From Anas platyrhynchos (lineage: Eukaryota > Chordata > Aves > Anseriformes > Anatidae): a stretch of 64,000 bases of DNA. Below are positions 13,401 through 28,400 of the stretch, piece by piece. The stretch spans positions 4,648,501 to 4,712,500 of the forward strand of contig NC_092606.1 of assembly GCF_047663525.1 (NCBI RefSeq), given 5' to 3'. Each line of letters starts with the position of its first letter. Position 1 is the first letter of the stretch. The notes beneath the pieces are model-generated. The model was not told the DNA's origin. It was given only the letters and a program-made list of their open reading frames with translations, and did no database searches. A program made the translations under genes and the position numbers.

Positions 13401-16400
13401 TGCCTTGTTAGCAGGTGGGGTGCTGAGTGCTGGAGAAACACCCAGCTGCGAGCCGGGCCGTGAGACATTCGGTGTGTGCAGGGAGCTGTGGGTTGCTGAG
13501 CAGTGCCTCCGAATGTCAGGGCTGTTGGATGTGCCCAGAGGTGGAGGTTTTTGAGAGCAGGTCCCTCTGGCAGCAAGCAGGGAGGCACGGAGATGTAGGG
13601 TGGGTGCTCAGCGTGGTGCAAAACCCTGACCCAACTGCAATGGTCCTGCTTTGTCCTCGGTTCCTTTAAGCACATCATGAAATGCTTCGTGGGACTCGCT
13701 CACACTCAAAATTAAGCAAATATCTGTCGTAGAGGCTTTTTAAAAGCTGTTTAAGAGCCTTTTCCCTAAAGTACGCTCTGTTCTTAGAGACTTCTCCGGG
13801 TCTGCGCTCGGTGTTGCATTGATCTCGCTGCTTCCACGTGTGGTTTTTAAATGGGTTCTCATGTTTTTAGGAAATACGAGGACCTGCGTTAAGAGCTACT
13901 GAAAATTGGCTGCCAAACTGCTGAAAGTGCTAATTCTGATGAAATTTAGCACCTGATTTCGCAGGGATAAACACATCTGGAATCTCTGCTCTTTGAGTTC
14001 AAGCTCTTGTAAAATAAAACTTTATTTAATGGGTTTCCAGCCCAAGACCTAGTCAGCTAAACTTCACAGGGTTCTTGTGTTGAGTTAAAAACGCCTTAAA
14101 ACACATTGAAAAGAGGAGTGCTGACATCTCCTTTAGCTGGAAGTCACGGGAAGATATTAAGAGTAAGTTAATTTGCAGCTGCGCCGAGGAATCTCAAATG
14201 CAAAGCTGCTGCAGGGCCGTGCTTCGGGGCGATGCGTGCTGGTGTTGCCTTTTCTTTCCTGTTTTATGGGCAGACAGCACAAAACGTGCATGGTTCAAGC
14301 GATGCTGCTTATTATTTCAAATTTGCAAGGGTCTGTATAAGCACCTTGCAGTGCTGTTGGATGGTTTGAAGTTCACTTGTCTGCTCTGTAGAAGTGTTCC
14401 AGCTCCTTTCCCCTCTCGTCCCGCCCTTCGTTTCAGCCTTTCTTTAGGCTCGGAGATGCAACGGTGCTGTTGGACATCCCCCAGTCTGTCAGCTTCTGTT
14501 TAAAGCGGTGTATGGTGAGTGATTAATGGAAATTATTTCAGGAATAAAGGCCTCCTGGTAAGCCGATCCCTATTGAGAGAGCCAGAAGAAAAGCAGAGTC
14601 ACAAGGGGTATCGTCTCCAGGAAGAGCTCGCCGCATCCGCGGGGGGAAGAGTTGGACTGGAGAGCAGTGCTGAGTCTGCATGTTGAAATGCGTCATAATT
14701 ATATCTCAGGGTCTCATTCGGAGAGCTTTTCCTGCTCTCTCCGGATTGTCACTTACGCCAGCAGGACGTTGGAGTGCTGTTCTCTGCTGGTTGCCTTCCC
14801 TTCTAATGGGGTGAGTTCTCCAAAGGCTGGGCTGCCCCGTTCCTCAGCGCTGTGGGGTCAGGGAGCCTAAAGTGATGCTGTGTTTCCTCTTCAGTTTGCA
14901 GCTTTAAAACAAATCCCAAGTTTGTGTTGGCCTTGCTTATGTTAAGGACTCTCCCCCACTTAAATTAGCCTTAAAGAAAAGATACAGATGCATGAAACTA
15001 CTTCAACTTTAAAATGTTTGAGTTTGGCTATGATGCTTACTCACTGCTAACCAGCCCGAACTTCAGGCTGATATTTACAGCCCTGTTAAACTTTATTCGC
15101 TCTCAATTGTGGCTGTGCTATTCCCTAACATGAAGCCACAGATGTATTTGCAAATTGGTCCACCAGCTAGGCAGGTGAGCAGATCATCGGCCTGGTTATG
15201 GGCTGTGTCAGCACAGCAGGAGCTCCGAGCACCTTCCAGTTCACATCAGCACCCACTGATTAGCCACCCGCCGGGTTCCCGTCCCTCTGGAGCTGCTCAC
15301 CACCCACTGCCCTCTGTGCCAGCCCAAAGGGGCAGCCAGCTCTGAGCTGGTTTTGTTCTTCTTGCTGGAAGCTGTGATTTAGGGATCAAGGATGGGGAGG
15401 ATGCAAGGAGAACGAGAGAAAATTGGAAGTGCTGAGTACTGCAGAAGTTAAAATACCGAACAAATAACTTCCTTGTATTATATGAGCGAAGTCCAACAGC
15501 CTCTTGAAGATTTGTGATGCTTTGGGGTAATCAAGCATCTGCTTGTTTTTAGCACAGAGGAAAGGCTTATTATTAGGCATTGATTTCTGTGCGGGCAGAC
15601 AGAGCCATCCTTGTTTTGGTGCTCTGCTCGCAGGGGACCATTAACGTGCGGGCAGCGAGGCTGCCACCAGAGCTCCCCCAGCACAATTCCTCCGTGCCGG
15701 GTGCTCACGGAGTTGAACTCCCCCAGGACTGGTGCTTACGGGGCTTTGCGTCCCCAAAGTGCTGAGCATGCTTGGCCTAAATATAGCTGCCCCCAAAACC
15801 TGGGTGGTGCAGGATGGCGCGGTGACCTTAGCGTGTCTCGTGTGCCTTGGGTCACGGCAGTATTTAAAGCATCGGGGTCATGGGGGTGGTGGGCTCACGG
15901 GCAGGGCCGTGGCAGCTGGGAGTGGTGCCACCACGTGTTTGGGGGGGTCTGGGGAGAAATTAGGGAGCTAAACGTGGGTAGATGTGGTGGGAGGGCTTGT
16001 GTGTGTGCTGGGTGTTAGCCAGCTGCTGCAGAGGTGGTGTGGGGTGAGGGCGATCGGTGACCACCGAGATAATTCGGGGGGGAGGAAGAAAAGATCAGCA
16101 CGTGTCAGCCAGAGGGGCGCTTTTCTGGAGATAACTCATCAAAACCCTATTTTTTTCCTTTGATCCTTGACGTGGCAGGTTCTCCTTATGATGTTTTCTC
16201 ACGCTGATTAAAGTGTTTTTAAAGAATGTATTTCTGGAGGTGTTGGGTGGGTGCCGGGGGCAGGAGGAGCTGGCAGGATGGTGGTGTGGGGCACGAGGTG
16301 GTGCCCTCCAAGTGCGTGTTGGAGTCCGTGGGGCTCCATCTGGGAACGTCTTGACTTGGAGACCTGGAGGAAGCCCTCGGGGACTATCGTGTAAAGCAAA

Positions 16401-19400
16401 TTCCTTTCACAGCCTCGTTTCCTGCCCCGGTCTCTAGCCTAAAGCCCTGTGCACAGAATCGGGTTTCTGCTGTGAGCACCGAGTGCCCGGATCTCGCAGT
16501 CAGCACCCCGGTTGTGTTCCTGGTGCGTGAGCTCTGCGTTGCTGGAGGAAAAATGATTTGTGCTCCTCTGCTGCCCTGCATTCCAGAGCACGTCAGAGCC
16601 CTGCTTGCACAACTCGTTTTTCTCTTGCTTTGGGGGACTTTTCTTGCCCTCCGGGTGCATCCCCCGGAGCACAGCTGAGGACTTGAGGCTACCGGGGAAC
16701 TCACGCAGGCTTTGACATCTGCAGCAGCTGGTGAATGATAAAACAAATCTGGGAACTTCTTTTCGAGTCTGCCTTACAACCCAGCCTGCTTCCCTGCTGC
16801 AAATGGGTCAGTTCCCCTGCCCGTGAGGGAGCACATCTGGTCGGTGTCCAGGGGATGTGGCTGGGGTGAGTTTCTGAGCCCAGAGCCGCTGTCTTTGGTG
16901 CCATCTCCAATGGATGCCACTGCTCCGTGTTTCTGTTCCATGTAGCGTGCAGGGCTTCAAAGGGGGCTGCCCTGCAGTTTGGCCAGAGCAAGAGAACCAG
17001 GAGGATGCCTGCTTTCCCCCAGGAGCTTGAGCCCTGGCTGCTGTGATGCTCTGAAGCAGGAGAGGTGAATGCGATGTCCTGCCAGAGGCACAGGCTTTGC
17101 TGGCATGCCCTGGCTGCTCCTGCTCTGGAGGCTGCAGAAAGGTTTCTGGGGTTCAATTCAAACACACCTGGTGGCAAAGAAACACGGATGACACGTGAGC
17201 ACGATGTTTTTTTCCAGCAGTGGCCTCAACCCGCAGGCTGTTAGCTCGGCAGGGTGCTGAGTGGGTGTCAAAACTCCCTGCAGCTGCGTTGGGTGACCCG
17301 GGGCTGCTGCGATCCCCTCTCTGATACTGCCTGAGCTGCTTGGTCTGTGCAGCTCAGGTGGCTGCTCTCTGCTTGCAAACACAGCCAGAATCATCAGTGC
17401 TGCAAGGCTCCATGTGTGCCATGAACTCGGAGCAAGCAGAGGGGATGCCCTTAGGGCTGTGATGCCTTTAGAGCTGAGGCTCGCACCCATCACCCCACCT
17501 TTGGGCATCTTCTGCAAACAGGAACTTGTCCTGGCTCTCAGCTCAGCCCCAGCAGTTGCCCATCGTGGAGACCGAAGCGAGGGAGAAGATGGCTTGGCTA
17601 AGGCGAGAAGGGCTCGGTAGGTCAGCACAGACAAACCCCCGCGGGCATTGCAGCCCTCCCTGTGGTTGTGTCGGTGCAGTCGCAGCTGAGCTCTCTCCCC
17701 AGGGAGCCCCACCTTGGAGCAGAGGAAATGCCTGCAGACAGCCCTTTAAGGGGAGGAAAAAAAAAGTCACAAATGCAGATGTTGCTAAAAACGCAGCGTG
17801 CGTCAGGCGCTGGGGATGGGGAGGGTTCCCACGCTCTGTTTGTTTTCCTCCTTGGGCCGGTTCTGAAGTTGCAGAAGTGCTGAGTGGCAAGAGGCTGCCG
17901 GGCTGGAGAACCACTTCCCCTTTCTCTCCTTGCCCTCGGCGGTGTCACCTCTGTTGACAGCACCGCAGAGCCCTTTTCGGGAAGCCGTGGCCTTGTTTTG
18001 CTCTATGCTGGGCTTGTTTCTGTTCTGAACCTCAGAGGGGCCTGGCTGTGTCCGTGCCAGCTGCCCCTGCTAATATGGCAGTACAGAGTGGTCCTGAGGC
18101 TTTTTCTTGCCTTTTCCATCTCCTGCTTCTTGTTGTGGGGTTTTTGTTAGTGACGGGTGCTGCTTTGCTTTTCCCAGTCCTGTGCGTGAGGATAACTGGC
18201 TGCCGTCGCTGTTCACCAGACTTAAATTGTGAATCATTTCACCAGGCTCCAACGCTCAGCAGAGCTTAAACTGGGAGCCAAGCATTGCCTTCCTCTATAG
18301 AAGTCACAAATACTGCTGTTGTAGGCAATAATTAAAACAAAGTGCTTTAAAAAACAGGCAAGGGAAAGAGGGAGGATGAAAACTGATGCACGGGTGAGCC
18401 GGAGGAGTTTGGGCACTGCTCTAGGCAGGGGTGCTGGAGCTGGCGATGCTCTCGCCTGGAGGTTTGATGGAGAAGGGCCCTCAGGTCCCAGCTGTGCTGA
18501 CCGCCCTGGGCTGGGGCTGGTGCTGGAGGAATTGGGGTTTTGTCCCTTGTGGGCAGGTGGGCACACAGCAGGCGATGCTGTGTCCCATGCTGTAGGGAAA
18601 GAGCCAGCTCCTGCCTGCTGCAGCACGGACCTGGGCACTGTGCAGCCTGTTCCCAGCTCCAGCTGCTGCCCCTCGGTTAGTTTTGCCCTGTGTGATGGAA
18701 ATGAGAAGAGTCCTAACCTGCAGCCCCCTACCTACGTGCTGCTACCCACTAGAAGTGGTTAAATCCCTTGGGGTGAAACCTCGGGCACAGGCTAAGGGCT
18801 GCTAATGCTGCCTGTAGGCTTGGCTGATAAAATGAACTAGGTGAGAACAGGCTGTGATTGCCGGCTTCTTTCTCCTCCCTGACGTGTGTTTGCCTCTGTG
18901 GTGAGGTTGTAAAGGGAGGAAGAAAAGGTGAGAAGTCATCTGAGTCGGCAGCCTGGTCTGAAGGAGCTCTGTGCGCCTGCTCACCCCGCTCTAGTACCCA
19001 GGCTTTAAAAAATTTGCAGCTTGAGGGCTTTCAGAGGATCTGTGTGCCAGCAGGAAGGCTCAGGCAAAATTCCTGACCTGAGCAGGGTCTGTGTGCTGTG
19101 CCCAATTATTTCTACTTCTTCTTTGGCACAGAGAAAGATCTCTGATCAATTTTAATTTGCAAAGAGTGATTTTTTTTTTCCTTTTTAAAGTTCTGTCTTG
19201 CTGAAACATCCAGTGCATGTTTTGACGTCTGCTATAATTCTAGAAAATAGCCCGGGGAGAAACCGGGCGAGGAGGGTGCCGAGGTGCAGCCTGCACAGGG
19301 GGGTGTGCTGCGGGTTCAGAAAGGGGCTTCCTGCATGTGCATCTGCCCTGCTGGGGCTCCAGGAATTTGATTGTGTGATATCCCCACCAGGAAAACAGGG

Positions 19401-22400
19401 AGATGCCCGGACGTGTGTGAGGTTAGGGGGAAATCCAGCCGTAACGCAGGGTTTGTAACTCCCTGGTTCAAGAACCCAGCAGGTGACGCCTGGGGGTAAA
19501 GCGGTCAGCCCCAAAGCAGGAAGGCAGCTCGTGGCACGCTGGCTCCTGGATCTCAGTCACGCAGGATTTCTCTGTGATGCTGTGGTGTTTGGTTGTGGTT
19601 AGGCACCGATCTGCCCCGAGGAGCCACCAAAAAGTGTCCCTGGGGCAGCAGCAGCGGGGACACGGCCCTGCAGGCGGTGACCTGGCGCGGTGCAGCGCTC
19701 GCCCTCCCTCCGTACGTAGAGGTTCTTCAAACACATGCCGGGGCTTTTTGCCCTATTGTTATTTCCTGGCCCTTGGCCCTTAAGGGAAGGGAGTAAATAA
19801 TCATTTCTGTTACTTGCTTAAGCGGAGAAAGGAACTGAGACGTTCCCAGTCTCTTCTCTGGTTGACAAGGACACACCGTCTGCTTTTTGAGGGCATGGAG
19901 CTGCTGCGGTGCCTGATGCCAGGGACTCTCCCATCCTGTCTTATCGTGCTCATCAACCATCCTGTTGACTGTAGGATTGTTTTTGGCTTTCTTCAAAGCG
20001 TGTACGACGATCTCATCACTTCTGAGAAAAGCAGGAACCCTGAACTGTGCTGCAACAGGATGGCTTAATTGCAACATCTGTAGTGAGCTCTGCTTTTTCC
20101 ATGTGCTGCAGCATCTTAGAGAGTTACTGGAAGAAGTGCTCAAACTCTCAGCTGTACCACGGAGCTCGAGGACTCCTGGTATTGCCCCTTCCCACAAACC
20201 TCTCTCCTCGTTTGACTCCATAAAGGGCAAAATCAGGGCAGCAAGAGATGTCTGAATTGAACAGCACTACACTTTTGCTTTTAATTTGTCGGTCTTTGAG
20301 TAAAACATCACACAATTCGTAGTATTTTCATGGCTTCTTAATCTGTTGCATGCACTAATTAATTTTCTTTTGGCTAACTGCTGAAGGAAGACATTTGTTT
20401 CTACGGGGCATCAGCTGTGCCTGAACCACAAAGCACGGGGTTAACAGGATCCATAATTGCAGCGATGCGTGGGCTTGCCGTATTAATCACCATTTAGAAA
20501 TGTGGATCTCTCATCTTGGCTTTCAAGTCCAAAATATAGCCATAGGTTAATCCCCTCTGCCTGCTCAGGTTCCACCTCTGTGGGCAGAACAGCACCCGGC
20601 ACATGTTCAGCTTTTCGAGGTTCCTCTGTGATGTTTGCAGTACTTTGGGGGGGAAGTTCTCTACCAACAAAATAATTTGAACTAAATCTATTTTGTGCAA
20701 AAGAACAGAGCACTCATTCCGTGAATCCAGCCGATTTTGTTGCTTTTCTCCTTCTAAAAGACAATAAAGCGATTCCCTGGCTCACTGTTTGTGTCTCTTC
20801 CCTTGCAGCATCAGCGAAAGCTTCCTGACGGTGAAAGGAGCGGCGCTCTTCCTGCCCCGAGGGAACGGCTCCTCCACTCCCAGGATCAGCCACAGGCGCA
20901 ACAAGCATGCAGGTAGGTGCAGCTGAGGGCTGAGGCTCCTCTGCTCTCCTCTTTCCCAGTCCACCTTTCTCAAATTCGTTCTCTGCAGATGGCACACACA
21001 TTGCTTGTTTGCACCAGGTGTGCCTTAGAGCTAGATCTCCCAGCCTCAGGACTTAGATTTTATACCAGTAGGAAAAAAAAGTTTCAGTACTCTTTGTAAC
21101 CCAGCAAAATCAAACAAAAAGAGTGACTTTGGGGCAGTAATCACGGCATCATGGAGGGTTAAGAACTGCCACCCCAAAAAAAGGTCCTGCTGTACCTTCT
21201 GTGTGAGGGAGGATTGTACTCAAAGTCTCTTACGCTGTGCTGGAAAACCTGAGGTTAGATACGAGATGAGTAATTGCCCTTCCCGATCTGAGAGTTACTC
21301 CTGATGGAGGAAAGGGAGGCTGCTCACCTCTGCGTGGTGGTGAGGAAAATTCTGAGCAACGTCGGAGTGACTTTGCAGACGTATCAGCAGTGAATAATGT
21401 GGAGGCAGGCAGAATCCCGCCCCCTTTATCACCTGGACGTTAGATTTGTGTTTTTGCTTTGACTCTTTGTTTGAAAAGTCAGTCTGAATAATGAAACTCA
21501 AACATTTCGGGGTAGGTTGTTTTCCGATGTGTGCGTGGTGCTTATTCACTGATGGTGTGTTACAGGGATCAGATAGTGTGGGGTTTTTCCCTGCCATTAA
21601 ACTATCAGCAGGAAAAAAACAACGTACAGAATTTCGGGCTTATCTGTATGGGGCAGAGGCAGAAGCAGAGAGGCTGGAGCTGTCGTTCTTTGCCAAAAAG
21701 TGCCCCCAAAAAGTGATTTGATCTGGTTCCAGGTGTAGGTTTCTTTGTGCTCTGATACCATCAGTGTCACCCAGCTCTCCATCCGGCAGTTACTGGGCTG
21801 ATCCACCTCACAACCTGTTCACAAACGTCTTTATAGATGGAGTTTAAGTCAAAAGGCAGTTAATTACACACAGCTACACATCACACACAGCATAATCAGT
21901 ACCCAGATTGCTTTGACTGAGATGCATTAATTGCCAATTTTCAAAGGAAAATAAATTGTCCTAAAGTTAATTCAAAGCTGGCCCTTCTCATTGGAGCTGA
22001 AGTGGCTTTGCCTTGCACAGGAGCCCAGCTGAAAGTTGGGCAGGTTTCCCTGTGAGCCCACGTGAGGCATTGCAGACAGCTTTGGGTCTCTTGCTGCTCA
22101 CGTTCTACTTGCTACAGATAACCTACGAGAGGTTTGGAGAGCTTGGTGGAAAATCCTGGTGCTTGGTAATCAGCACAGAGATTTTGGAAGCTGGGCTGCC
22201 AAGAAAGCAAACCCGGTGTGTTGTAACTGCTTACAGCAAGGTGCTCTATTTAAGAAGCTGGCTTGCCTAAGGGATGGGATTTCTGTTCTTAGAAGACTTC
22301 ACTTAGGGGGCGAGAGTTCCAAGGCATCAGCACTCGTCCTTTCCTCAGCTTCCCTGCTGGTCAAGTGATGTTAATGCTGTGGCATTTTTATAAGGCACTT

Positions 22401-25400
22401 GGAGATTTCCCTGCAAAGTGTCCTTTGAATGAGCGCACCCCATTCATCTCTTCTGTGGACCTTCCTGACGTGCAGCATGTGCCGGCAGACCAAGGCACTG
22501 AGGGATCCGTGTGCCTCCTTCCTGAGCAAAACATCTGTGCCACCAGAACTAAACCAGCAGCATAGAGAGGGTGATTCAGGGAGTGGAACCGGCCGCTGGC
22601 GGTGAGCTCGGTGTGCAGCACAGGAAGCAGCCTCCTTCCTCAGCCTCTGATGATCCATGCTCCGCTTCCATCCCACGTGTGTCGAGGCTTATCTCTGGCA
22701 CACAAAGCCAGAAGGGGGCTGGGGAGCGGGCGTAACTTCCCCGTACATCGTGCCTTTGGATGCAGTCGTGCTTCAAGTGGCCGCGGGATTGTGTTCCGGG
22801 AAGGCTCCCTGACCTCCCAGACCTCCCTCCCTAATTCATCGGGGTGCTAGAACCCAGCGTGAAGGGTAAATGCGTAACAGGAAATAATTAATGCTCACAC
22901 CCATTTCTTTAATTGTATCACCTTCAGAAATGGAAATTGCTTGCTGGCAGACGGACTAGATAAGGTCCCAGCTGTCTGCCCCTCTCCCCGGGTGGTCCTG
23001 CGTGCCGTGCCACCCGGATCTGGGGGCTGGGGGCTTGCTTTCATGCTCTGGTGGTGCTGGAGAAGGCCAGAAAAGGATGCAAATTCCCTGGGGCTTTTGC
23101 CATCTCTGGAATACTATAAATCGGTTTTAAGATCCCATCTGAGCACTAATGCTTTGCACCTAGCCTGCCAGCTCGGAGGAAACAAAGGCATCTGCTTGCT
23201 GCTGGACAATGTGATAGGAAGCAGCAGCCGTGCCAGGAATGCCAGCAGAGCCGGCAGCTCTTCACAGGGCAGGATGTGGTATCTTTGTGCTGATTCTGGC
23301 ATGCTAAAACCTTCCTTTGGCTTTTTCTTCATCCAGCAAGCTTACAGAATGCCTTGTGTGTTTGGGGCTGGAAGTGCTGCATGTCAAGCGAAGCTGGCCG
23401 AGGAAGCAGTGCTTTGGTCTCCAGCTCTGCGGCTTTCAAGGCTGGCGGGACAGGCTGGTGGGCAGCCGGGAACAGGAGAGAGTGGAATAAACTTTCTGAG
23501 GGTTGAGGGTTAACGGAGCTCCTTGCCTGAGCCTTGCAGAAAGGGGTCTTAGAAACCTCCTCAAGTATTATTCATCTCTGGGAACTTCAGCTCCTAAACT
23601 GGTTCCTGACGTTGAGTTAGCGGCAGCAATAGGTGGAAGCTGTTACATTTTGGGGAGGGAAAAACCGAAATGAAGCATCTTCTGTTTCACGTTGCTTCAG
23701 GCACATGGATACCCCAAATTGGGTGCCTGCTGGCACCTGCAGCAGAGGGAGTGTCGAGCCTGCTGGTCTCCTGGTCCCTGCTGCAGCTGGGACTCGGAGG
23801 AACTGAGCAGGGTTCGTGCACTGGTGTTGACACAGGGAAATCCTGTCTCCCACTGCACCCCTGGGAGGAGAAGCATCTGATGGATGAGCTGGCCTTTCCT
23901 TCGTTAACTGTCTCCCTAAATAATCGCTGGTTAGGGCAGCGTGTGCCAGCACCGAGAACAATGTCCTGGGGCACGAAGCGGCTTCGGGTGCCCGTCACCT
24001 CTGCTGCTTTGTGTGGGACTGCTCTAGCACGGCTGCTCGCCTTGATTTCCCACCCCCCAGTGAAAATGCTCTCCCGGAGCATTGACTCATTCTCCATATG
24101 CTGAAACGTGTCTAAAGGAGGAAGGAAGGGGGGAGCAGTGCATGCTGCGTCCTGTGTAGCCCGCTCTGCACAAGCTTATCTTCCTCCCACCAGGAGAGGG
24201 GCTGCAGCAGCGATAAGTGATTACAATGCTCTCCTTAAGCAGCGTTTTCTTTCTTTCCCTACTCCTATGTGACACTTCTGGGTGCTGCCCCATGCATGAG
24301 CTTCCCTTATTTCTACAAATCCCCGAAACTTTGTCCCAAATGCTCCAGCACTCCTGCTCTTCGCAGCAGCGTTGCCTCAACTTCGCTTCTCCACTGCATA
24401 GGGGTGGCAGAGGGCAGGAGAGGGAAGGCTCCTCGGCTTGACAATGTGTGCCACCTGGCAGCCTTGAGCTTTCCTTTCTGGGAACGCAGGTGAAATTCCC
24501 AGGTAATGATCAAAAAAAGCAGCTCGTTGCTGGAGGTGCTGTTGCTCGCTGATGCTTGGCGGGCGATGCGCTGAGCCGAAAGCTCGTGGCTCCCTGCGGG
24601 CCAGGGAGTGGAGCAGAGAAGTCAGCGCAGGAGCAGTGATGGAAAGCACCTCCTGTGTCTGTCAGAAGTCTGCTACTTGAGGATCCTGTGCCCCTCGGGC
24701 CTTTTAAGACTTCACAGTTACTGTGTGACTGATACTTCTTTCTTTCACTATTTCTCAGCCTCACCAGTAAAGGAGTAGCAAGCATTTTGTAGGAAAAACT
24801 ACAGTTGTTTAGTTTTCAGGTGGTAATTCCTAGATACTCTTGGATGGGGTTGGTACAGAAGTGTGTGGGCTGTACGATGGGACCAAACCTCACCTAGAAG
24901 GGGACCCTTCTGTCTAGGTGAGAGTTTTGCTCGGAGTACTAAGTTGGTGGAAAAGGAATGGCAGGCTCCTGATGCGAGCCACACGGTAGATGAGATGTTG
25001 AACCATGAGGTAGGGTCTGTTTCTGCTTGGCTTGCTTTGCCTTTTAAAGGAACAAAGAGTACTGAAACTTTTTTTTACTTCTGTTCAAAAGATAACAGGA
25101 TTTAGCAGGAGAGAGCATGGTGAAATGAGAACAGGTGAGCACACGGAGCAAAGAGCAGCTGACTAAGAGCTGGAGTTTTGTCATCTGGGGGTGGGTGGAA
25201 GTGGCAACACTCACTGTGACGTGTCAAATTTCCTGGGGGACATTTGCTCTGGCTGGACAGCGAGGAGCTTGCATGTGATTTAAAGCTATTTTTGAGTGTT
25301 CACCTTTCCTTCTTTCCTCCAGGGGATCTCCAGCAACACCTGCAGGCCATGTTCATACTGCTCCGCCCAGAAGACAACATCAGACTGGTAGGCTGGCTTT

Positions 25401-28400
25401 TTGCTTATCTGCTGCTAGGAATATAAAGGTTAAGTTCCACTGGACAAATACACCTGTGTAACTCCTGAAAGCAGTGCTGTGTGTATGTGCCAGTGGTTTC
25501 ATCGTCAGGTCTGGGGAGTCCTCTCAACAACCACAAGGGGAAAAAAAACAACTTATTATAAAAAGGCCTGCTTGTTCAGGGAGACAAATTGTATGGCGAG
25601 CAGACTGCCTTTGTCTGAACCAAGTACTGAGTAGTTCTGTGCTCTGGCAATTGTTACAGTCCTTTCTGAGAAGCTGGGTAAGTTAACTTGGTGTCCTATT
25701 AAAATATCAGGAGTAGGTGACTTATGTCTGACCAGCACAAATACCTGCCTCTCCCTGTTAGCTCAGCTGTATTCCTCACTCTGCTCTCCTAACTGGTTGC
25801 ATCCCAAAAGGCTGAGGCTTATCAGGAAGGAACGAACAAGATCCCCTTGTGGCTATGTACCCATGTTGATTCCTCTCTTTCCGCTTTTTTGGGTTGTTGC
25901 ATCCTATAATGATAGGGTGAAAACCAAGTGCTGCCATTTATAGCATTGATAGGCTGCATTAGAGACCTCCAGAAGCTGAAGAAGAGCAGTGAGGAATTTG
26001 TCTAGGACATGTTGAAGTGCTCTACAAGGTCAGGCATGACTGCAGTGCCTCTGCATCTCTCATCACTTCATAGCCTGAAGTTCCTTTGCCGTGTTGTCTT
26101 GGTGCATCTTAGCAACGTGTGTCCAAAGCAGGATTGCCAGCCTCAGAAGTGTTATTCTGGCACCTCGACTTTGTTGAATCCTCCTGAGCTGTGCTGGAGT
26201 CGGACTGATCTTAGGAGTATAGTTATAAAACAGACCAAGTTACTACAGAGTGCTTTAACTCTAAAAGCAACCACAGAAACTAATTTGTCATACGCAAACT
26301 GAAGGACCTACTCCCAAATTTTGTCAGGCACACCTTGCTGAAGTGAAGATTTCAGTGAAAGTGATGGGACTGGGGGGTTCTCGGTGTTTTTCAAAATCTG
26401 AGCCGGGGTTAGAACATTGGAAGCTATTGAACAAGTCATTGTTCGGCGATATCACTGGCTACATTGTGTGATTTGGGACAAATTAGCCTTAACAGCTGAA
26501 TGAGGACTTTGTGGGCTGAGACATAAACCCTTTTGTTCAGAGCTACATTTGGAATGCTGAAATCTTGCATGAGGTTAAGTTCGATAGTCTACTTGAATTT
26601 AATTGATTCTTGACGAACGAAGGGTGTGCAGAGCTGCAATAGACTCTCTCATAAAATAGTAGATACAAATGAGATTTGAAATATAAACAGTACCGAGAGA
26701 AATGCATTCTTGTCATCTTGTGTTGGCTGCTGTCACTCCGAGGGCAGGCTTCACAGCTCAGAGGGCAGCGGAGGAATCCAATCCTCTACAAACCCACACT
26801 TAAGTTCTGGAACAACTCTTGTTTCTGTTGGAGCTACTGGCAGAGCTTTTAGCTCTAAATGAGCAGAATCAGGGAAATGGTGTGAGTGTAAGATCAGTAG
26901 GAAGGAGGAAAAGGAGTTGAAAGTGTACAAACTGATGTAAAATATTCCTGGGGCTCAGCGGAGCAGGGAGTTGTTCACTTCCATGCATTTAATAATAAAA
27001 GAATACTTCAGAAGACTCGAGCACTTCTTTTGCCTTCAAATCAAATGTCCCAGTGAGAACTGTGATCCTGTACGAAACACCTGCTATCCTGTAGCATCAA
27101 AAAGATGAAAGGTCAGTATGAACTTACACTTTGGAAGGTGCTGTTCATGAGGGCAGGTAAAATACTCAACACTTCTGATGAAACAGGAACGCAACAAAAG
27201 CTAAAGTTGGCTTGTGTTTAGGTGAGCATAAAACTTAAGCAAAACATTGCTGGTCCTGGGAGGATGCAGAGAACTTTTTGTTCATGAACAGACTATAAAT
27301 AATGTCGCCAAACTGAGGAGAAGGCTCTGTGCAGATGAGCTGTAGAGAAACCTTCCCACGTCATCATGGTCTCTGAAGCTAGGCCATCCTCCATAGGTTG
27401 GTTGGGATTTCAAACGTCTTAATTTAAAAGGCAGCAGACCATTTAGTTACTTGGTGTACTCCTACTGTTGGGTAAGCATAAGGACTTAGTGCTTAATGAA
27501 GAGATCAGACATGCAATTTGCATTTGCTGGGCATATTCAACCTCTAATAGTAACTTCTGAGCTTGGCTGGTTTAGGACATGAAGCTCACTGTTACATTAT
27601 TCCAGCAAATTTAGCAGAATGCATTATCTGCTCCACTGATGGCCCTTTGCTTTGAGGGAAGGATGGAAGTGTTGGTCTGGAGGGCCTCAACAAGTCATGC
27701 CCTGTTTCTCTTAACTGGTCCCCTGGAAATCCTCCCCCAGTGACGTGGAGCTGCATGACCTTGGGTCGCTGTTTGGCCAGTCCCCTGCTAAAGGGTCTTG
27801 CATTAAAGCCACACTTCTAATTACTGCTAGCCAAATTGGTTTAGCAAAGTAAGTTAGATTATGGTAATCCTCTTGCTGCTGCACTGTCCTCAAGCAGCAA
27901 ATAGCACTCATGGGGATGCCCTGGACACAGCAGCTCTTGGCTGCCTGTTCCTGCTTTAGGCAAATCTTCGTTGCTCTTTGAGGATTGGATCCTGATGTCG
28001 ATGCTGACTCTAACCACCGAGACCTCGGTGACTGCTTGCTCTTCTAGGTTGAAGAGCACCCTTTCTGTTTTGCTGCCAGTGGTGAGCTGTAGAAACAGCC
28101 TCCCTTGGCAGAACACGCACCTCGAAGGCCTGCCCGCTTTGATCCGCCGCCTTCCCAAAGGAACCCCAGTGACTCGAGGCGCAAGGAGGAAAATAAGGCT
28201 GGTTTTAGCATGACTTATCCTAAAGAGACGGGGTGGGGCACAGTCTTGCTATACAGAGCACATCTGTCCGCTGGCATCAGCCTTTGGGTACCTTCTGTTA
28301 GTCTTAGACTAATCGGACGAGTCTAGAAAGCGCAGCGAACACTTCTGCCTGCACTTGCTCTTCCACCCCCAGCACCAGGGCTGCTGCTCCCCGCAACACT

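Larger units (their letters stand above)
7429..20808 (+). other. SSH2: SSH2 intron 1 (13.4 kb)
   Basis: No coding exon recognised. It contains a T18 run (8115-8132), AT-rich patches with TAAT cores (about 8650-8790 and 20270-20400), an imperfect tandem repeat (12508-12575), and a short (GAT)n tract (13162-13177). The first few hundred bases remain CpG-rich and belong to the island. Confidence 0.75.

Noticed and set aside
13517-13570. Possible degenerate CR1 fragment (GAGGTTTTTGAGAGCAGG)
   Set aside because: The resemblance is short and no adjoining CR1 sequence can be followed.
22945-22980. Possible CR1 LINE 3' remnant (GGACTAGATAAGGTCCC)
   Set aside because: Only about 17 nt resemble the CR1 end, and no octamer repeat or body follows. 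A RepeatMasker run with avian libraries would settle it.
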